Assembly: GCA_002189035.1 (NCBI GenBank)
Contig: NEEC01000007.1
Span: 1,364,001 to 1,428,000 of the forward strand
DNA from: Utricularia gibba
Taxonomy: Eukaryota; Streptophyta; Magnoliopsida; Lamiales; Lentibulariaceae
Direction of reading: 5' to 3'
DNA length: 64,000 nt
Positions 45,547 to 64,000 of this stretch are shown one piece after another; the stretch's first letter is position 1, and the number at the start of each line of letters is the position of its first letter. Made by a program: the position numbers and the translations under genes. A model generated the notes under the pieces. The model searched no databases and was not told the origin of the DNA. It worked only from the letters and a program-made list of their open reading frames with translations.

Positions 45547-48500
45547 TTACTCGGTCTGGGGAAGCAAAAAACTGAACCCTGAGTTCTCACGCATGAGAGT
45601 GGGAGGCTCGACGTCTGAGATGTCAATTTGTTCCGTGGACTTGGATATTTCGTCCACTGAAAAAGGAATGCTGGGTTGAACGAGCAAATAAGCTAGTTCA
45701 GAATTTGTACCCAGGGCAGAGATGGAGAAAAGGGTTGTATAGATCATGCTAACCTGGAATCATCATCTAGCAGAAAGGAGTTGCTTACTGCATTATTCGA
45801 GTCTTCTGTCATCAAGATTCTCATGTTGGATATAACCTTCGACAGCATGAAAACTGATTATTTTCAGATTTCATTTCATGCAGATTCAACTGGTAATCAA
45901 GGAATACAGAAAATCCTAGGAGATTATGAGTGTGTTTAGATAAACTTACATCCGAAGACACACTGTGGGTGCCATACTTGTCATCCCAGTACATTGTGCT
46001 GATCCTGTATAGCTGTTGTATGCTAAGGACCTATTCAGCAGAAAAGCAGACAAACATACATTATGGTAGATGATTTCACACATTGAGTGGTTGTTGAAGA
46101 TTTGACTTACTGGGCAAAGTTTTCGACATATTTCATCCAGTGTTTTTTTTGGCTTTTGGTGGACCACCTGGATTTACAGTAAAAGTGCTTTATTCATGGG
46201 CATTAAACTATGAAATAGTCAGCTATCTTCAACCAGCATCACCAAAAACCGGCCATTCACCCAACCTCTGTGTTGAGTAAATGGCCGGCGAAGGTTGATT
46301 TGCCTGGTTCATCTGGAAAGCCATACTTTCTCAAAGAGAATTGGAAAATCATAGCATGTAGCCAGCTGCATTACCAGAAATCCTATGGCTTGTCTGATAT
46401 GCTTCAGCTCGTCCCAAGAAGAACCTGCATACTGTGGTGTTCCAAATTAATCATTTTCTGAAATTGGAGCATAATGCAAAAGCTGGGGTACCTCATCAGT
46501 CGCATTGTAACACCAGTGCTCCAGCTCTGCCAGCCCGGCTTTAACATATTCGCCGTTGCTAAAGGAACAACATTCTCTTCTTAAGAGAAGGCTGAAGCCA
46601 TGAGCAATTTTAAACCAATTATGACTTCACAGGTAAACACTAACTTGGAAGAAGGAACTAACTTGGTATATTAACATTGAGAATTCGTGAAAGTTCGCAA
46701 CATCTGTTCTAAAATAAGAAAGAAAATTTTCATGAATCTACAAGCTTATGCTACCTGTTGAATAATTGAACGTTGATGAAAGAAAATATCTGTGTGAACA
46801 CCTTCTGCACTAAGAAGGGAAGGACCTGACAGAGGTAAAGAAGTTGGGTTGCCAATGAAAAGTATCAGAAGACAGAGATATCCTAACATATATCAGACGT
46901 ATTACTCACATGATTAGCTTTCAATGTACTCAAAAAGTTATCGAGGCTCTTCACGATTCCCTGCCAATGTCCGGTCAGAAGTTGTTGCGCTGCAGTAATT
47001 GCTACTGATTTTGATGATCCCTTAACTAGGCTAGCTCTGGAAGTTCTAGGAGCCTACATGTACAAGGAGTATCATACAGTTTTGGCTACAGATCAACCAG
47101 AAAATGTGTATGAAAATTCTGGTACCTGAATACACAGACCAAGCAATGGAGAAATCTCCTTTTTTAAGTTGTCTCGTATCATCCCATAAAGTTTTTCCAC
47201 ATAAGCCGTAAGTTGTTGCTTGAACAGCAAAGCAGGGTATTTGGCTTCTACCTGGCGTAATGTCTCTACCCCATCAGGAATTCCATTGGTAAAAGAAAGA
47301 TTTGAACCTTGTGGATTTCCCCGGAAACTCTGAAGGAAGACATACAAGTACTGAAAGTGAAAAATTGTGCTTTTCAAAGACAGCGGCAAGCTTAGTTTCC
47401 TAATGATTCTGTTACATGACTCCTCCTGCCAAATAAAGCAGCTGATGATGACCGACGTCGTAGATGACCCATTCCAGTTGCACCAGTTGCTTTGAGTGTA
47501 CGTTGGAGGAGTAGTAAAAGAGTTGAAGCATTAGATAACCAATAAGCGAGCATATCATTGTTATCCTGTATTTTCTGCCAAACCAACGAACATGAAAAAA
47601 TTAACAAATCTTAAGGACATTCAAAGCAATGAAAATATGAAGTATATGAGGTTTACCAATACGAACCTCGACAGCATTCCCAATGGTCTGGATGATCCGA
47701 TCAAACACACTTGTTCTCTCAACTTCAAAAGACCTCCAATGCAAAAGGCACTTGTAAATGATACAAGCTGCTACTGGTTTGCTGCCTGAGAATCCCAAAT
47801 TCTGTAAAACGCATCGGAAGATCAACTCCTGATTTTCTTGCTGTTTTGCATTTAGTGACTTTTGAGGTCTGTCATCAGCTTCCGAAAATGAAGGGCTGTG
47901 GAGATCCTGCAATATTTGAAGAGGCAAAAAACAATTGAAGATCAAAGGAGAGACGCATGTACATGAGAATGCTCACTTAAATGAAGTCTTACCACAAGCA
48001 GTCTGGGATCCCCAAGTGCCTGGCCACTATCACTCCTCTGCCATTCTCAAATATAATAAAATTTCGTCAGAGCATAACTCGAAATTTATCCCATGAGAGC
48101 CATGTCGTTAAAGATACCTGAATGATTGATCTAGAGCGTCCAGAGAGAAACCTATTTGGAGCTATGGACACAGCCTGTTGACGGAAAACTTTATTTTCCG
48201 ACTCCAAATTATTGAGCTTCTCTTCCTGCCTGGTAGTTGATAGTCAACAAAAAACTTATTGATGAGAACCAATAAAGCAATGATGAAGTTTTCCTTCTCG
48301 AGTAGAAAAGATGCTTTTAATTACCTTTGTAGTGAATCCTGTAACTGATTAATCTTCTTCTCTGCCTCTTCTAATTTTGTTCCTTTTTCTTCACAAAGAT
48401 CCTGTGCCTCAGCATATTTCCTCTGCAAGTATTCAGCGGTCTCAGACTCATTCCTCAGAGAAGCATCGATGAAAGAAGAGGAAATTAATTTGATAGCATT

Positions 48501-51500
48501 TGAAGTCATGTCTTTTTCTTGACCTGAAACAACATAAAAGTAATAGCAATACCTTTAAAGCATCGACTTCTTCTTTCAGATTTTCAATTTGCTTGGTATC
48601 TTCTATGTAAACTGGAACCTCCTTGATAACAGGAGGTGCAACTTCAGTTGCTTTTTTCACTACCTCACGCTCCTTCATAAGTAGTGCATTTGTTTCATCA
48701 ACTTTTTTCTGCATGTCATGTATGACATTCTGCAACTTAGCTATTTCTTGAGCTTTACTTTCTTCCAAGTCAAACTGTATTCAAAATTCAGTGGTAAATA
48801 GTATGCTCGAAAGAAAAATCAAATTACTGGTCAAAATATGATTTATGTATTCAAGTTGCATACTCTTAAACGCTTTTCAAGTTGTAAGTGTAGTCTGGTT
48901 TCCTCTAACTGTTTTTCCAGCTTGTCTTTTGCCTCTCTTACGGCACCTGTTTCCCTCGCAGCCTGCAAAAGTATGAGCAACCAGTCTCTTTCTTTCCAGA
49001 AAGAATTTCCAAGTAGCATATTTTATCCAGAATCTTTTAGTACAGGCAACGGAATACATTATTTCCACATTGCGAACAAGTAGACAATGAAAAAAGTTGG
49101 AAACTGTGTACGTGCAGTAATAGGGAACTGAAGCTCACCATCTTGAGTTTCCTCAGTTCTCTTTTCGCAACTCTTCCTCTCCATCTGCATTGTGCAGCAA
49201 TTGCTCCCCTCTTAAGCCTTCTATACTGTGAAAAATCTCTATTCCCTCGCCACCGTGCCTGAGGCATGTAGAAAGAAATGATAAGCCATACAAGGGATAT
49301 GTGGAAAACATGGAGTCGCATATTGAAGTCTAGTACCTGGATAACTGTGGCTGCTCTTGTATTCCTCCGAAATCTAAATTTGGCACGCGCATCCATAGCC
49401 CGTAAACCAGCTTGTACAGCAATAACAGATGCTCGAAGTGTATTGTATGCTTTTCTAGCAAGGTATCTGAGCGTATTTTGTTGTAATTTTAGTACAGCAG
49501 CCTTTCTTTTCAGAGACGCATAATGTTTGCATGCTACTCTACCTAGAAAAGGAAACAGGCATAAGGATAACATAGACAGGAAAATGCTCAGTTCATGATG
49601 TTCGCTTAGCACATGCATATTAGAAGCAAGCACCAGTGGAAGATGTTATTTCTTGCTGGTTACCTCTGCAATAAGATTGTACATAGATGGTAGCCTCTCT
49701 CAGAGAAATAAAACTTTTACGAGCGATGTGAGTCATTATACGCCTCTGTATGGCCGTCGCTGCGGTGTTGAGAACTTCAGTTCTGCGTGCATCTAAGTCA
49801 GCCATCTGACCAGCTCGAAGAAAGACCTTAGTTTTTCCTAACTGTGTTACAAAAAAATTAATTTAATCAGATAGGGATAGTTGATGTTGTGGGCTTGATA
49901 TTAACTTCAACCTCAGGCATCAGAGTAGCATGTATGAGGCATTAAAAACCTGAATGCCATCAAGGATGTTGACTTTATGGTTTGCCAGTCTTCCTTATTA
50001 TCACTCAACTCATAATGAATACACAAAATCAAGATTTTCTCCATACCTGAAAACCATTTAGACCTTGCTTCTCCAAAATCTTCTTGCAGGACAGTTTTTC
50101 ATCGTAACTACAAGAGATAAAGGCCTTAAAGATTACGAAGCTTAACTTCCAATAAAAACTTCATTGAAGAAAATATGAATTTTTGCCATTAGTATTCAAT
50201 TATGAGATATGAGAAACTCAAGGCTTCAGTTAACAACAAATAAAAAATCAGGTTACCTTCCTTCCAATATTTCAGGTGCAAGAAGCCCAAATCTGACCAG
50301 GAATTCAAAGAAAGGGCGGCGAGTGGGATATCCAGCACAGCTAATCCTAATAGCCTCTAAAACACCCTGAATGAATGGGAAGTGATCATCAATGTTAAGT
50401 ACTTCGTCAAAAAATAAGAAAATGCAACACGCAAATTGTTGACTTACACCACAACGCAACTGTTGCAAAATATTCCGGTTTTCAAATATGGCTGGTTTAA
50501 GAAGATTATTTGGCTTTATACATCTAATGTAATGAGGCTCAGTAGCATTCAGAGTTTCCATCAACTGCTGCAGCTGCAACTGCATGTAGAAAATGCGACA
50601 GTAATGTCTTCATTCATAATGCATGACTTTCCAAAATATGAAACTGAAACCACCAGATCAAAAAGATTGTTACTTTCCATGTTATAGAAATACAACGTAT
50701 GTTTCTTAGATCAAGTTACGCCAATTAATTCCACCTAGGAGAGATAAGTTCAGTCACAGGAACCTTAAAACGTGAACCAATAGATGAGAACTTGGAAGAC
50801 TTTGTCGTTTCTTCATGTACTGAAGGGAAAAGGCCTGCTACAAAACTACATCTGGAAGAACCTAGCAATTCTTGGTGTTCAGGAACAACATAATCTTTAT
50901 TTTTGTCTAAAAACTGGTCAGATTGGTATTGAACCTGAAATTTACCAACAAGAGTATCATGAAAGCAACAATAAAAACATCCTTATATAAAAAGAGTGTG
51001 ATGGTAAAAGTAGAAAGTAGATACCTCCCCTGCATAGTGATCAATAGTAAAATCAGTACGAGAGAGCTTTGGCTTGATGAAGCGCTTATTACTTTTGAAA
51101 GTCTGATAGAGCTTGTTTGAGAAAGTCTCACGTGTTGATTTTGGGAACATACTATAAGATCATCACCAGACGTGAATCACTACTTAATGTCAACATGCAG
51201 TAAACGTTGGAATACAGAACATATTTTCTTTGAACAAAAAAATGCAAATTTCAAAATTATGTATGGAAAGTAAAAAATGAGATATAGGATTTGAATAGTA
51301 CCATGCTTCATCAAGGAGAGAAATAATTCCACCTGGTTTCTGTAAAAGAACAGAAATAAGATTTAGGACCAATCTGGGAAAACGAATTATTAAAATTACT
51401 CAAACAAATCATGTCGTTTTAAAATCTGGATGCTGCACGTCAAGTTTTTTTGGCAAGAACCTTCTCTATAAGATCTAAAACGTCTTGATTGTCAACAAAT

Positions 51501-54500
51501 TCAATGTAGCTCCAATCAATTTCCTCTTTTGTGTACTCTTCTTGTTCCATTTTAAAAACATGCTGCACGCATTTAAGAGTTATTAGTTACCTTTAAAATC
51601 ATCCTGCAAGCACATAACGACTAATGAAAAATCTTAAAATCATTTTTGAAAGCTATAGTCAGCTTAATGAGAACAACCTGATTGAAATGCTGCTGTAGCT
51701 TCTCATTGGTAAAGTTAATGCAGAACTGCTCAAAGCTGCCAAGAGAAACATGATCAAAGTTGGCGAGAGAATGAATTTTACATGAAATGATCTATTCGCA
51801 GGAAGAAAGATATGATAAACTTGCACCTATTGTGTTTAAAGCTCTCAAAACCATAAATGTCAAGGACTCCAATCAAAGATTTAGAGTTGTGATCCTGGCC
51901 AATAGAGCTGTTTATCTTATCAACTAACCTGTTCGTGGGTTAAAAAAGTGATAATGTATAAAAACTGTCTGGAAAAATGATCTAGCACAGATCAACTGAA
52001 GCATTACCAATCAAAAAGTCTAGAATATATTGTCTTAGCTAATCCATCCCTGCTAATTGCTGCACTAACAGGATCGAGACATCTCTTTATAACTTCCTCT
52101 GGAGTAATCATCACACGTTTACATAACGCATCTTCCAAAGCAGCAGGATCACACCTAAAGAAAAGTGTTAGAAACACTGAAACGGTAGAAAAAAATTGGG
52201 AAAGTGTATTTTGTCCCTATACCTGAGAAGTTCAGCAGTCTTCCTAAGATGAAATACAGCTTTTTCATCCTTTGGAATTGATGAGTCAATTTCCTTTCCC
52301 TTTGAAAAATCGATATTGCCAAGATGAAGAATCGCAGCAACCACTCTGAAAATGGCTTCCTGCATCAAATTAAGATGTCAGACAAGGAATTAGGGAATGA
52401 AATGAGATACCTGTATGATTGGCATAATACGACATACCTGCTCAGTTTCACTTATTCCCACAACATCCATTGCTTGTCTCGTAGCAATGTAGCTACGAGC
52501 ATCATTTACACCCGCTAGCTCAAAGCAATTTGATTGGTTCAGGTAATGAAATGATTTTGGGTGATCAAGGCTGTACTTTTCAACTTCCTGGGAGTAGGGT
52601 AGAAGAAAGATGTGTAACTTCCCAAGGCCAAGCCAAAATATGGTAACAGCTATATTAACCTGATCTCAAAACATAAAATAGAAATACTAACCTCTTTTGA
52701 TGCTGCGCATAACAAGTAAAAGCAATGGTAATTACGCTCAGGGTCGGAGATTTGACAAACACGCGACCTTTCAAGAAGGTATGTTCTGATGGCTGCTCCT
52801 GATATTCTTCCTTGTTTATCAAACTGTATTTCCACAAACTTACCAAAACGGCTGCATTGTTACATGCAGGTAATATGTGGTTAACACGAGTGTACAAATG
52901 GGGAGTTTCATATCCACTTTATCTTGATGCATTTGTTCTTAACTGATGCAGTAGCCAAGCTAATGAACAGACACGTTTACCACAACCAGAAGTTCAAAAA
53001 TTGTGAGACATGACTAAGAAGAAGTAACAAGACTTCACCTGGAATTGTTGTTTCTCACTGTTTTAGCATTGCCAAATGCTTCTAAAACTGGATTGGACTG
53101 CACTCAAGGATATGGAAAAAGAATGACACAACTGATCAGAAACAAGACAAATGAGATAGAAGATAGTGCTTGATATACTTCAAGGACTTGTTGTTCAACA
53201 GTGCGTCCTTCGGTGGCTTTCCTGCCACCCAGGAATGCGAGGTAACGCATGAGCATTTTTGTGGTCTCAGTTTTTCCTGCACCACTTTCACCACTAACCA
53301 GGATAGAGTTGCTTTTACCTTCATTTATCATCGCCCTATTTAAGTGAGGAACATTATACTGTGGAAGAGATACGCTGAGAAGATCTACAACAACCAAGAT
53401 ATGAAAGCTTAACCTGTATGCAACATCAGCCACTGCAAATACATGAGGACTCAGTTCTCCAAATAGAGCTCCCTTATATTGTTGCATCATATGATGATCA
53501 TATAAATGGGGAAGCTTTTGGAAAGGATTAATAGCTATTAGAATGTTTCCCGTGTATGTCTGTTAGACACAAACAAAAAAATACTCATGCTCAGTTAGAG
53601 CAAACTGTGTTGTGTGAACCATCATGAAAATATAAGTAACTGAAGACGCTTACATAAATTTCATTGAGTTCATATCTGCTCTTCAGATTCTCAAGCACCC
53701 CTGGCTCATGCAGATAAGAAAGCTTTGTCATATCATCAACTCCTCCAGCAGGGGCTTCCATGTCTTTAGGATACAATTGTGATAGCTTGGTGGTAATCTG
53801 ATTGGAAAACAATGAAATAAACCATCACCAGATTACAAGAATAGTTGAATACTAGAGACTGAGTTATAAAACAGTAAGAACTTCTGAAATATGATAATAA
53901 AAACACCAACTGGTATCTAGTGAAATCTATGCTTGAAAACTGATTTTGATTGCCAAAAAGCGCATGATAAATTTCAGACAGATCCGTTAGACGTCACTCG
54001 CCAGAGGAACGAAATTCACCCATACAACATGTACCTTCTTGCCATCAGTCCTCTCTACTTCAGCTTCCTGACCGTTTATTTTGACAACCCGCCCATCAAT
54101 CCAGGCCAGTGCTGGGTCCTGAGCCCACACGTGAGACCCGACTATCATTTTCACTGAGGTGCCCTGCAGCAGTTGACAACATTAAGAAACAATAAGCATG
54201 AGAAAAGTGCAGAAACAAACAGAACATAATAAGCTACAGTATATACAAATATGGAGAATCATGAGTTGCATAATTTCCAGAAGAAACATAAGGAAAGATT
54301 CATCCTTCAAAAATTTGCGTTTCTTAGAGCAAAAATGCGGATTACTTGAAAAATATCAACTCCTCAATTCTTCCGATCATGAACGTTGTAATCATAACTC
54401 GAAGCATGAATTACACAAAAACGCAGTCCATGTATGAAAATGATAAACAGCGACGTTTGACGAAATGGAGGTGGGAGATGAATCAAGTTCAAGATACACA

Positions 54501-54504
54501 CCAT
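45547..54504 (-). CDS. Class XI myosin heavy chain
   Basis: About 38 exons from 54504 to 45547 join to roughly 1518 residues. The first coding exon contributes only ATG (54504-54502); exon 2 is 54163-54035 and the last 45670-45547. The N-terminal SH3-like part ([17 protein letters not shown]) precedes the motor: P-loop GESGAGKT (residues 156-163), switch I NNNSSRFGKF, switch [10 protein letters not shown], and the relay-side [19 protein letters not shown]. About six IQ motifs follow (residues roughly 730-880), a coiled coil, and the globular DIL tail with [28 protein letters not shown] and [16 protein letters not shown]. Plant myosin XI drives cytoplasmic streaming and organelle or vesicle movement on actin. 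The intron at 48552-48447 lacks an AG at the family-conserved position; the nearest in-frame acceptor removes about six residues. All other phases close. Confidence 0.94.
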
Positions 54505-56028
54505 TTCCGGAATCAGAAATCTCCGCTCCAATCAGACCATCACATTCCCAATGAATCCTAGGTGCGCATTGCATTGCATTGGATTACATCGGCGGTGCAG
54601 TAAGACGACATGACAGCGAAAACTTTGGAAGGAGTCCCTATCCTAACCTTGATGATGCGATCCGAGTGTTGATGGTTTGAGATTTTTGTCGTGATTCTCT
54701 CTCTTCTCGCTTCTGTTGTCGTCATTTTTGCATTTGCATGGAAGCGAGCCACTGCAAATTCCGATCCATCATCTTCGGAACTCAGTCGAGCTGCCCGGCT
54801 GGCTCGCTTCACATTTAAATTAAATAAAAATAATATTCAAAATAGTGTACCACCATACACAATATATAGGCATGAATATATGAATTGGTCACAGATTTTA
54901 TGGGTTGATTCGTAATTTGAAAAATATTAAAATAATATTTATAAATTACTATTATTTTTATTTTATGTCGTATGTCCATTTATAACTTTTAAATTAAATT
55001 ATGTTAAAATCTTAGAATATGAATAAATGTGAAAAAAATTAAAATATGGAAAATAAATGATATAGATTAATTATAAATACTATGGATTTAAAATTCAAGT
55101 GAATAATAAATGCATTTAATTATTTGCCTATTTTGCAGTAAACTGAACCCGGTCAAATCCAAAATGGCTGAGCTTTTTACGGTAGGGTGGTAAAATGGCG
55201 GTAACGATCGTCGTCACTCAACTGGCACCTGGGCCTGTTTCTGCCGTTGCACTCATTAACTTCAGGTTTCTGCAATTATTTAATCGGCTCACAGCCACCG
55301 CACATTCCGACTCCATTCATGCACAGCCGCACACAGCACTCTCGTCGTGAGCCCCGCTTGCTTCCGTAACTGACCCCATTGCATTAAACCACCCATCGGC
55401 TACCAGCCGGGGAGATTCTCCGGCGGATTTGATCTTTCTCGGGTGGGATTTCGCTGTTTTGGGCATCCGTGGCCGTGATACACCAGGTGGGTTTTTCTTT
55501 TCCTTTATGTAGTGTGTGAAGTTTTTGAATTTTTGTGTTCTGCATGCCATAAGATTCGTTTCCGTCATCACAATTTTTTTGGAGCTGGGGCCTTGGTTCC
55601 GCTGGGAAAATGCTGGCCTTTTTCGGGTCCCACATTGAGTTATCTGGTGTTCTTTTTATGTGTATGGGAATTGAGAGTAGTTTATCTGGTTATTTCGGAT
55701 TGAGGATTATGGGGTTCTCTGCTTCGTCAAGCTGCTGGCTCCTTGGTTTGGATCACTCTAAAATCCATGGAGAATTACTCTGGTCCGTAATGGGTCGGAG
55801 GAACTGGGCATGTTCAGCAGTATGGAGCAACGCTTCTTTCAATGTAGAAAAACAAAGTGCAGTTTTCATCCTTGAACTACATCTTTTCCCTACGCAATAT
55901 GCTTTTTTTATCATTTCTGTAAGAAATGAATGGCATTTTGCTTAGGAGTCGAGTTCGCTTACCTCTATAAGAATCTGTATTGATACTGGTATTGTGTGTT
56001 CTTCTGAAACTTTTTTTTGTTAGTGAAA
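54505..56028. other. Divergent region between myosin XI and threonine aldolase
   Basis: It contains the myosin leader (upstream of 54504), an AT-rich core (54820-55130) and the leader of the aldolase gene. A splice acceptor (T-run then GTTAG, ending at about 56022) lies just before the aldolase ATG, so the aldolase leader has at least one intron whose donor could be near 55490. Short ORFs here have no domain. Confidence 0.5.
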
Positions 56029-57965
56029 ATGATGATAAGAAAGGTGGATCTTCGGTCTGATACGGTGACCAAACCAACGGAAGCTATGCGGGCTGCAATG
56101 GCAACTGCAGAAGTGGATGATGATGTTCTGGGCCATGATCCAACTGCTAGTCGCCTTGAAAGGGAAATGGCAAAAATCTTGGGCAAGGAAGCAGCACTGT
56201 TTGTCCCTTCAGGCACTATGGCCAACCTTATCTGCGTGATGACTCACTGCCAGAACAGGGGAAGTGAAGTCATTCTAGGTGATGGGTCGCATATTCACAT
56301 TTATGAAAACGGTGGGATTTCAACAATTGGAGGCATTCATCCGAAGACAGTGAAGAATAATGAAGATGGAACCATGGATTTTGACTTAATTGAAGCAGCG
56401 ATAAGGGAGCCAAACTCCCAGTATTATCCCACAACAAGGCTTATCTGCTTAGAGAACTCGCATGCTCAGTGAGTTATATTTTAACACAATAAATTGCAGT
56501 TAATGTAGTTAATGTAGTAAATTGCCTTCTGCTCTATGGTATAGACTGCTTTGCTGTCTTAGACAACATATATACTTCCTTGTTTGAAAAGCGAGATTAT
56601 TTAGCATGTTGACAGCATCCTAATTGGTGAATTCATCATCATGCAGTTCCGGTGGTAGATGTTTAACTGCTGAGTACACAGATGCTGTTGGAAAACTAGC
56701 CAAGAGGCACGGAATAAAGCTTCATATAGATGGGGCTCGGATTTTCAACGCCTCACAGGTGAGCTTAACTTCACTGGTTCTTGAAGTAATCTGTTGGACC
56801 ACAGTTACACATTTGTTTTTTCAGGCTCTTGGTGTACCAGTGAAAAGGCTGGTGCAGGCTGCTGATTCAGTAACGGTACTCCATTACCTCTTTCTAATTC
56901 TTGTCTACTCAATGGTTTTATCATTTTGTTTATGGTTACCATTGAAACTTTACAACGATACGCATGCATGATTCAGGCTTGCCTATCAAAAGGTCTTGGT
57001 GCCCCAGCTGGTACCATTATTGCTGGTTCAAAAGCCTTCATTCAGGAGGTAAATAAGCTTCCATCTTCTCTTTTGATATTTTACTGCGGTCCGTAAAGTA
57101 CCTTAACATCTGTTGCATTGTCCTCATTTCTACCGTACAGGCTAGAGTTCTTAGGAAGACATTAGGTGGTGGCATGAGGCAGATAGGTGTTCTTTGTGCT
57201 GCTGCTCTGGTAGCATTGGAGGAAAATGTAGCAAAGTTAGAAGGTGATCATAAGAATGCTAAAATTCTAGCAGGTAGTTTCTCCATTCGGGGTTCAACGC
57301 TTATTCCAGAAGTATTTGTCAGCTTGAACTCTTTTCACATGTCTTACCTTCTTCTCCTTGTCTCAGAGGGCCTAAGCAGGATCAAGGGACTGAGCGTTGA
57401 TTTGGCATCAGTTCAGACCAATATTGTAAGCTTCATCACCCCTGGTGAGACATACCTCAAATGCAAGGATCATCACTCATTAAAGCTTTTCTCATCACAC
57501 TTTTAGGTCTTCTTTGATGTTCTCCAAGATTCCGGAACCACTGCAGCTGACCTTATTAAAAACCTAGAGGCGCAGGGTGTGTACGCAGTGGCAGAAGGCC
57601 CATTCAGGTGCACTTTTTACTTCTGCCTTTCTGCGTGTATATGTTGAGGATATGATCTTCGTTGCAGTTTTGGTAGCTTGCAAACTATAAATCCAAATAC
57701 TCTTAGGCTCTGTATGTAACAAAGGGAATACGTGTAATTACAGAGTAAGGTTTGTCACTCACCATCAAATCTCAGAGAATGATGTGAAGTACACAATTTC
57801 TTCCATCGAGGTAAAACTCTTGTTTTAATTCATAGTTAGCGCAGAGGCTACTTATGGTGACCACCATCACTCTTTCAGAAAGCTCTTTGCTGTGGCCATG
57901 GTGAAAATGGCAAGCTGCCGATTAACCTGCAAGCCTCCAAGGTTGTCGCTCCTGCTGCTGCTTAG
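56029..57965 (+). CDS. Low-specificity L-threonine aldolase
   Basis: Nine exons (56029-56468, 56647-56758, 56825-56875, 56977-57048, 57141-57273, 57367-57425, 57507-57607, 57744-57810, 57879-57965) join in phase to 373 residues. The start [17 protein letters not shown] matches the family N-terminus. Further marks are [63 protein letters not shown] and [12 protein letters not shown], whose Lys forms the PLP Schiff base. [15 protein letters not shown] follows. The enzyme is PLP-dependent, splits threonine (and allo-threonine) to glycine and acetaldehyde, and in plants limits seed threonine. No targeting peptide is evident, so a cytosolic location is expected. Confidence 0.95.
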
Positions 57966-58244
57966 GTTTAACCCTTAGCTCAAGCTCAATTTGAATATCT
58001 ATCAGTTTGTGAATGGTCATTGAACTTGAGTGTTAATTCCATTAGAACTGAAAGAATGAAGTATTTGTATTGCTACAGAAGCATAATTTATCAGAACCAT
58101 GTCCAGAGCAACACGATGATGAAAAGAATTTCCAGAATAATCAGTAAGCCAGAGTACAATCGTTATATGCCAGCCGAATGCAGCTAGCATATATATATTG
58201 GTAAGGTTAGAACTCAAACACGACATAAAACAGAAAAAAAAACA

Positions 58245-63321
<5,077 letters not shown>

Positions 63322-64000
63322 CACCACTGATTAAAACCAAAGAAGCAAAAGTTGGATTACAGAAACACTATGTAACGAAATATAGAATAACAAATCGGAA
63401 AAAAATGATTAACATCTCAAGGCCCAAGTTTAAACTGGCATACGCGTTATGATGAATACTATCGCTCCTCCCCCTTGAAATTCCGAGCCCCCTTGACCTT
63501 CTCCTACTCAGAATTTCAATACTAACATGCAAGTTTCCTGCAATACATTACAACCAAAACCATCAACAATTGGCAATACTCCAAATCACGAGACAAAAGC
63601 AAGAAATCATCAACACTAGACTAGAAATAGTCAAGTGAAATCTGATTTAGCAGATCGGAGCCCAACCCTAATCTCCACGTACCTTGACCTTTTGAGCATA
63701 TCAAGATCAGCACTTAAGAAATTAAAATAAAAGTATTGTTTTCCAATTATCTTTTGTCGAAAAAAAAAAAAACAAAAATCATCATGCCCAGTCTTCCCAA
63801 AGTGCAATCACAATCCCACAACAAAATCCATCTTGCAGCATCGAAAAAAAGTTGGATTACTTCTTCCCGGATCTTGTTACAGAAACCCTAACCCAAAGTA
63901 TACAGTACCAGGTACGGAAAACGGGTACCATTTTCTAGATTTTACCTCTTCAGAGAACCCCCCAAAAAAATGTGAACCTAAAAAGCAATACCAATAATTC
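63322..64000. other. JMJ leader intron and promoter region with telo-box motifs
   Basis: A leader acceptor (TTTAATCAG) lies just before the JMJ ATG, so the gene starts further upstream. Telo-box-like AAACCCTAA occurs at about 63893-63901 and AACCCTAA at about 63664-63671. No other gene is visible before the window ends. Confidence 0.45.

Overview
This is a gene-dense, transposon-poor stretch of an angiosperm nuclear genome, most likely a eudicot or magnoliid. Genes are split by short GT-AG introns and separated by AT-rich spacers. The families are plant-typical: two PLS-class PPR proteins, class III peroxidase, classical AGP, LOB-domain factor, oleosin, MLO, myosin XI, SIAMESE-related inhibitor, membrane-anchored ascorbate peroxidase and a JMJ14-type demethylase. 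I found about 20 protein genes and no rRNA, complete tRNA, CRISPR array or mobile-element ORF. Most exon maps were built by hand by matching splice sites, codon phase and family motifs. In most spliced genes the phases close exactly.

Layout. 0-5.4 kb: end of a LEA-like gene (+), a secreted peroxidase (-), a PPR gene (-) and an AGP (+). 6-10.1 kb: a lysosomal/vacuolar cystine-transporter homologue (-) and a one-module peptidyl-serine galactosyltransferase (-). 10.8-17.1 kb: SMR CDK inhibitor (-), LBD factor (-), oleosin (+), second PPR (-), DUF1645 protein (-). 18.4-26.3 kb: Sel1-repeat protein (+), TOG/HEAT-repeat protein (+), MLO (-). 27.3-31 kb: TRM/LONGIFOLIA-type protein with DUF4378 (-). 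34.4-42 kb: HMGB (+), RAD17 clamp loader (+), peroxisomal-membrane ascorbate peroxidase (+). 42.9-54.5 kb: GDSL esterase (-) and a myosin XI of about 38 exons (-). 56-63.3 kb: threonine aldolase (+) and JmjC/C5HC2/FYR H3K4 demethylase (-).

The genes are not an operon-like system. Loose themes are wall and secreted glycoproteins (peroxidase, AGP, serine galactosyltransferase, GDSL), cell cycle, DNA damage and chromatin (SMR, RAD17, HMGB, JMJ) and cytoskeleton (TOG, TRM, myosin XI).

The strongest unexpected signal is a set of six isolated reading-frame breaks in four otherwise intact genes (TOG, TRM, APX and three in JMJ). Each is repaired by one extra base in a short homopolymer, and all are losses. 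This looks like homopolymer under-calling in the underlying assembly rather than six independent mutations, but only read data can settle it. I saw no convincing new multi-gene system.
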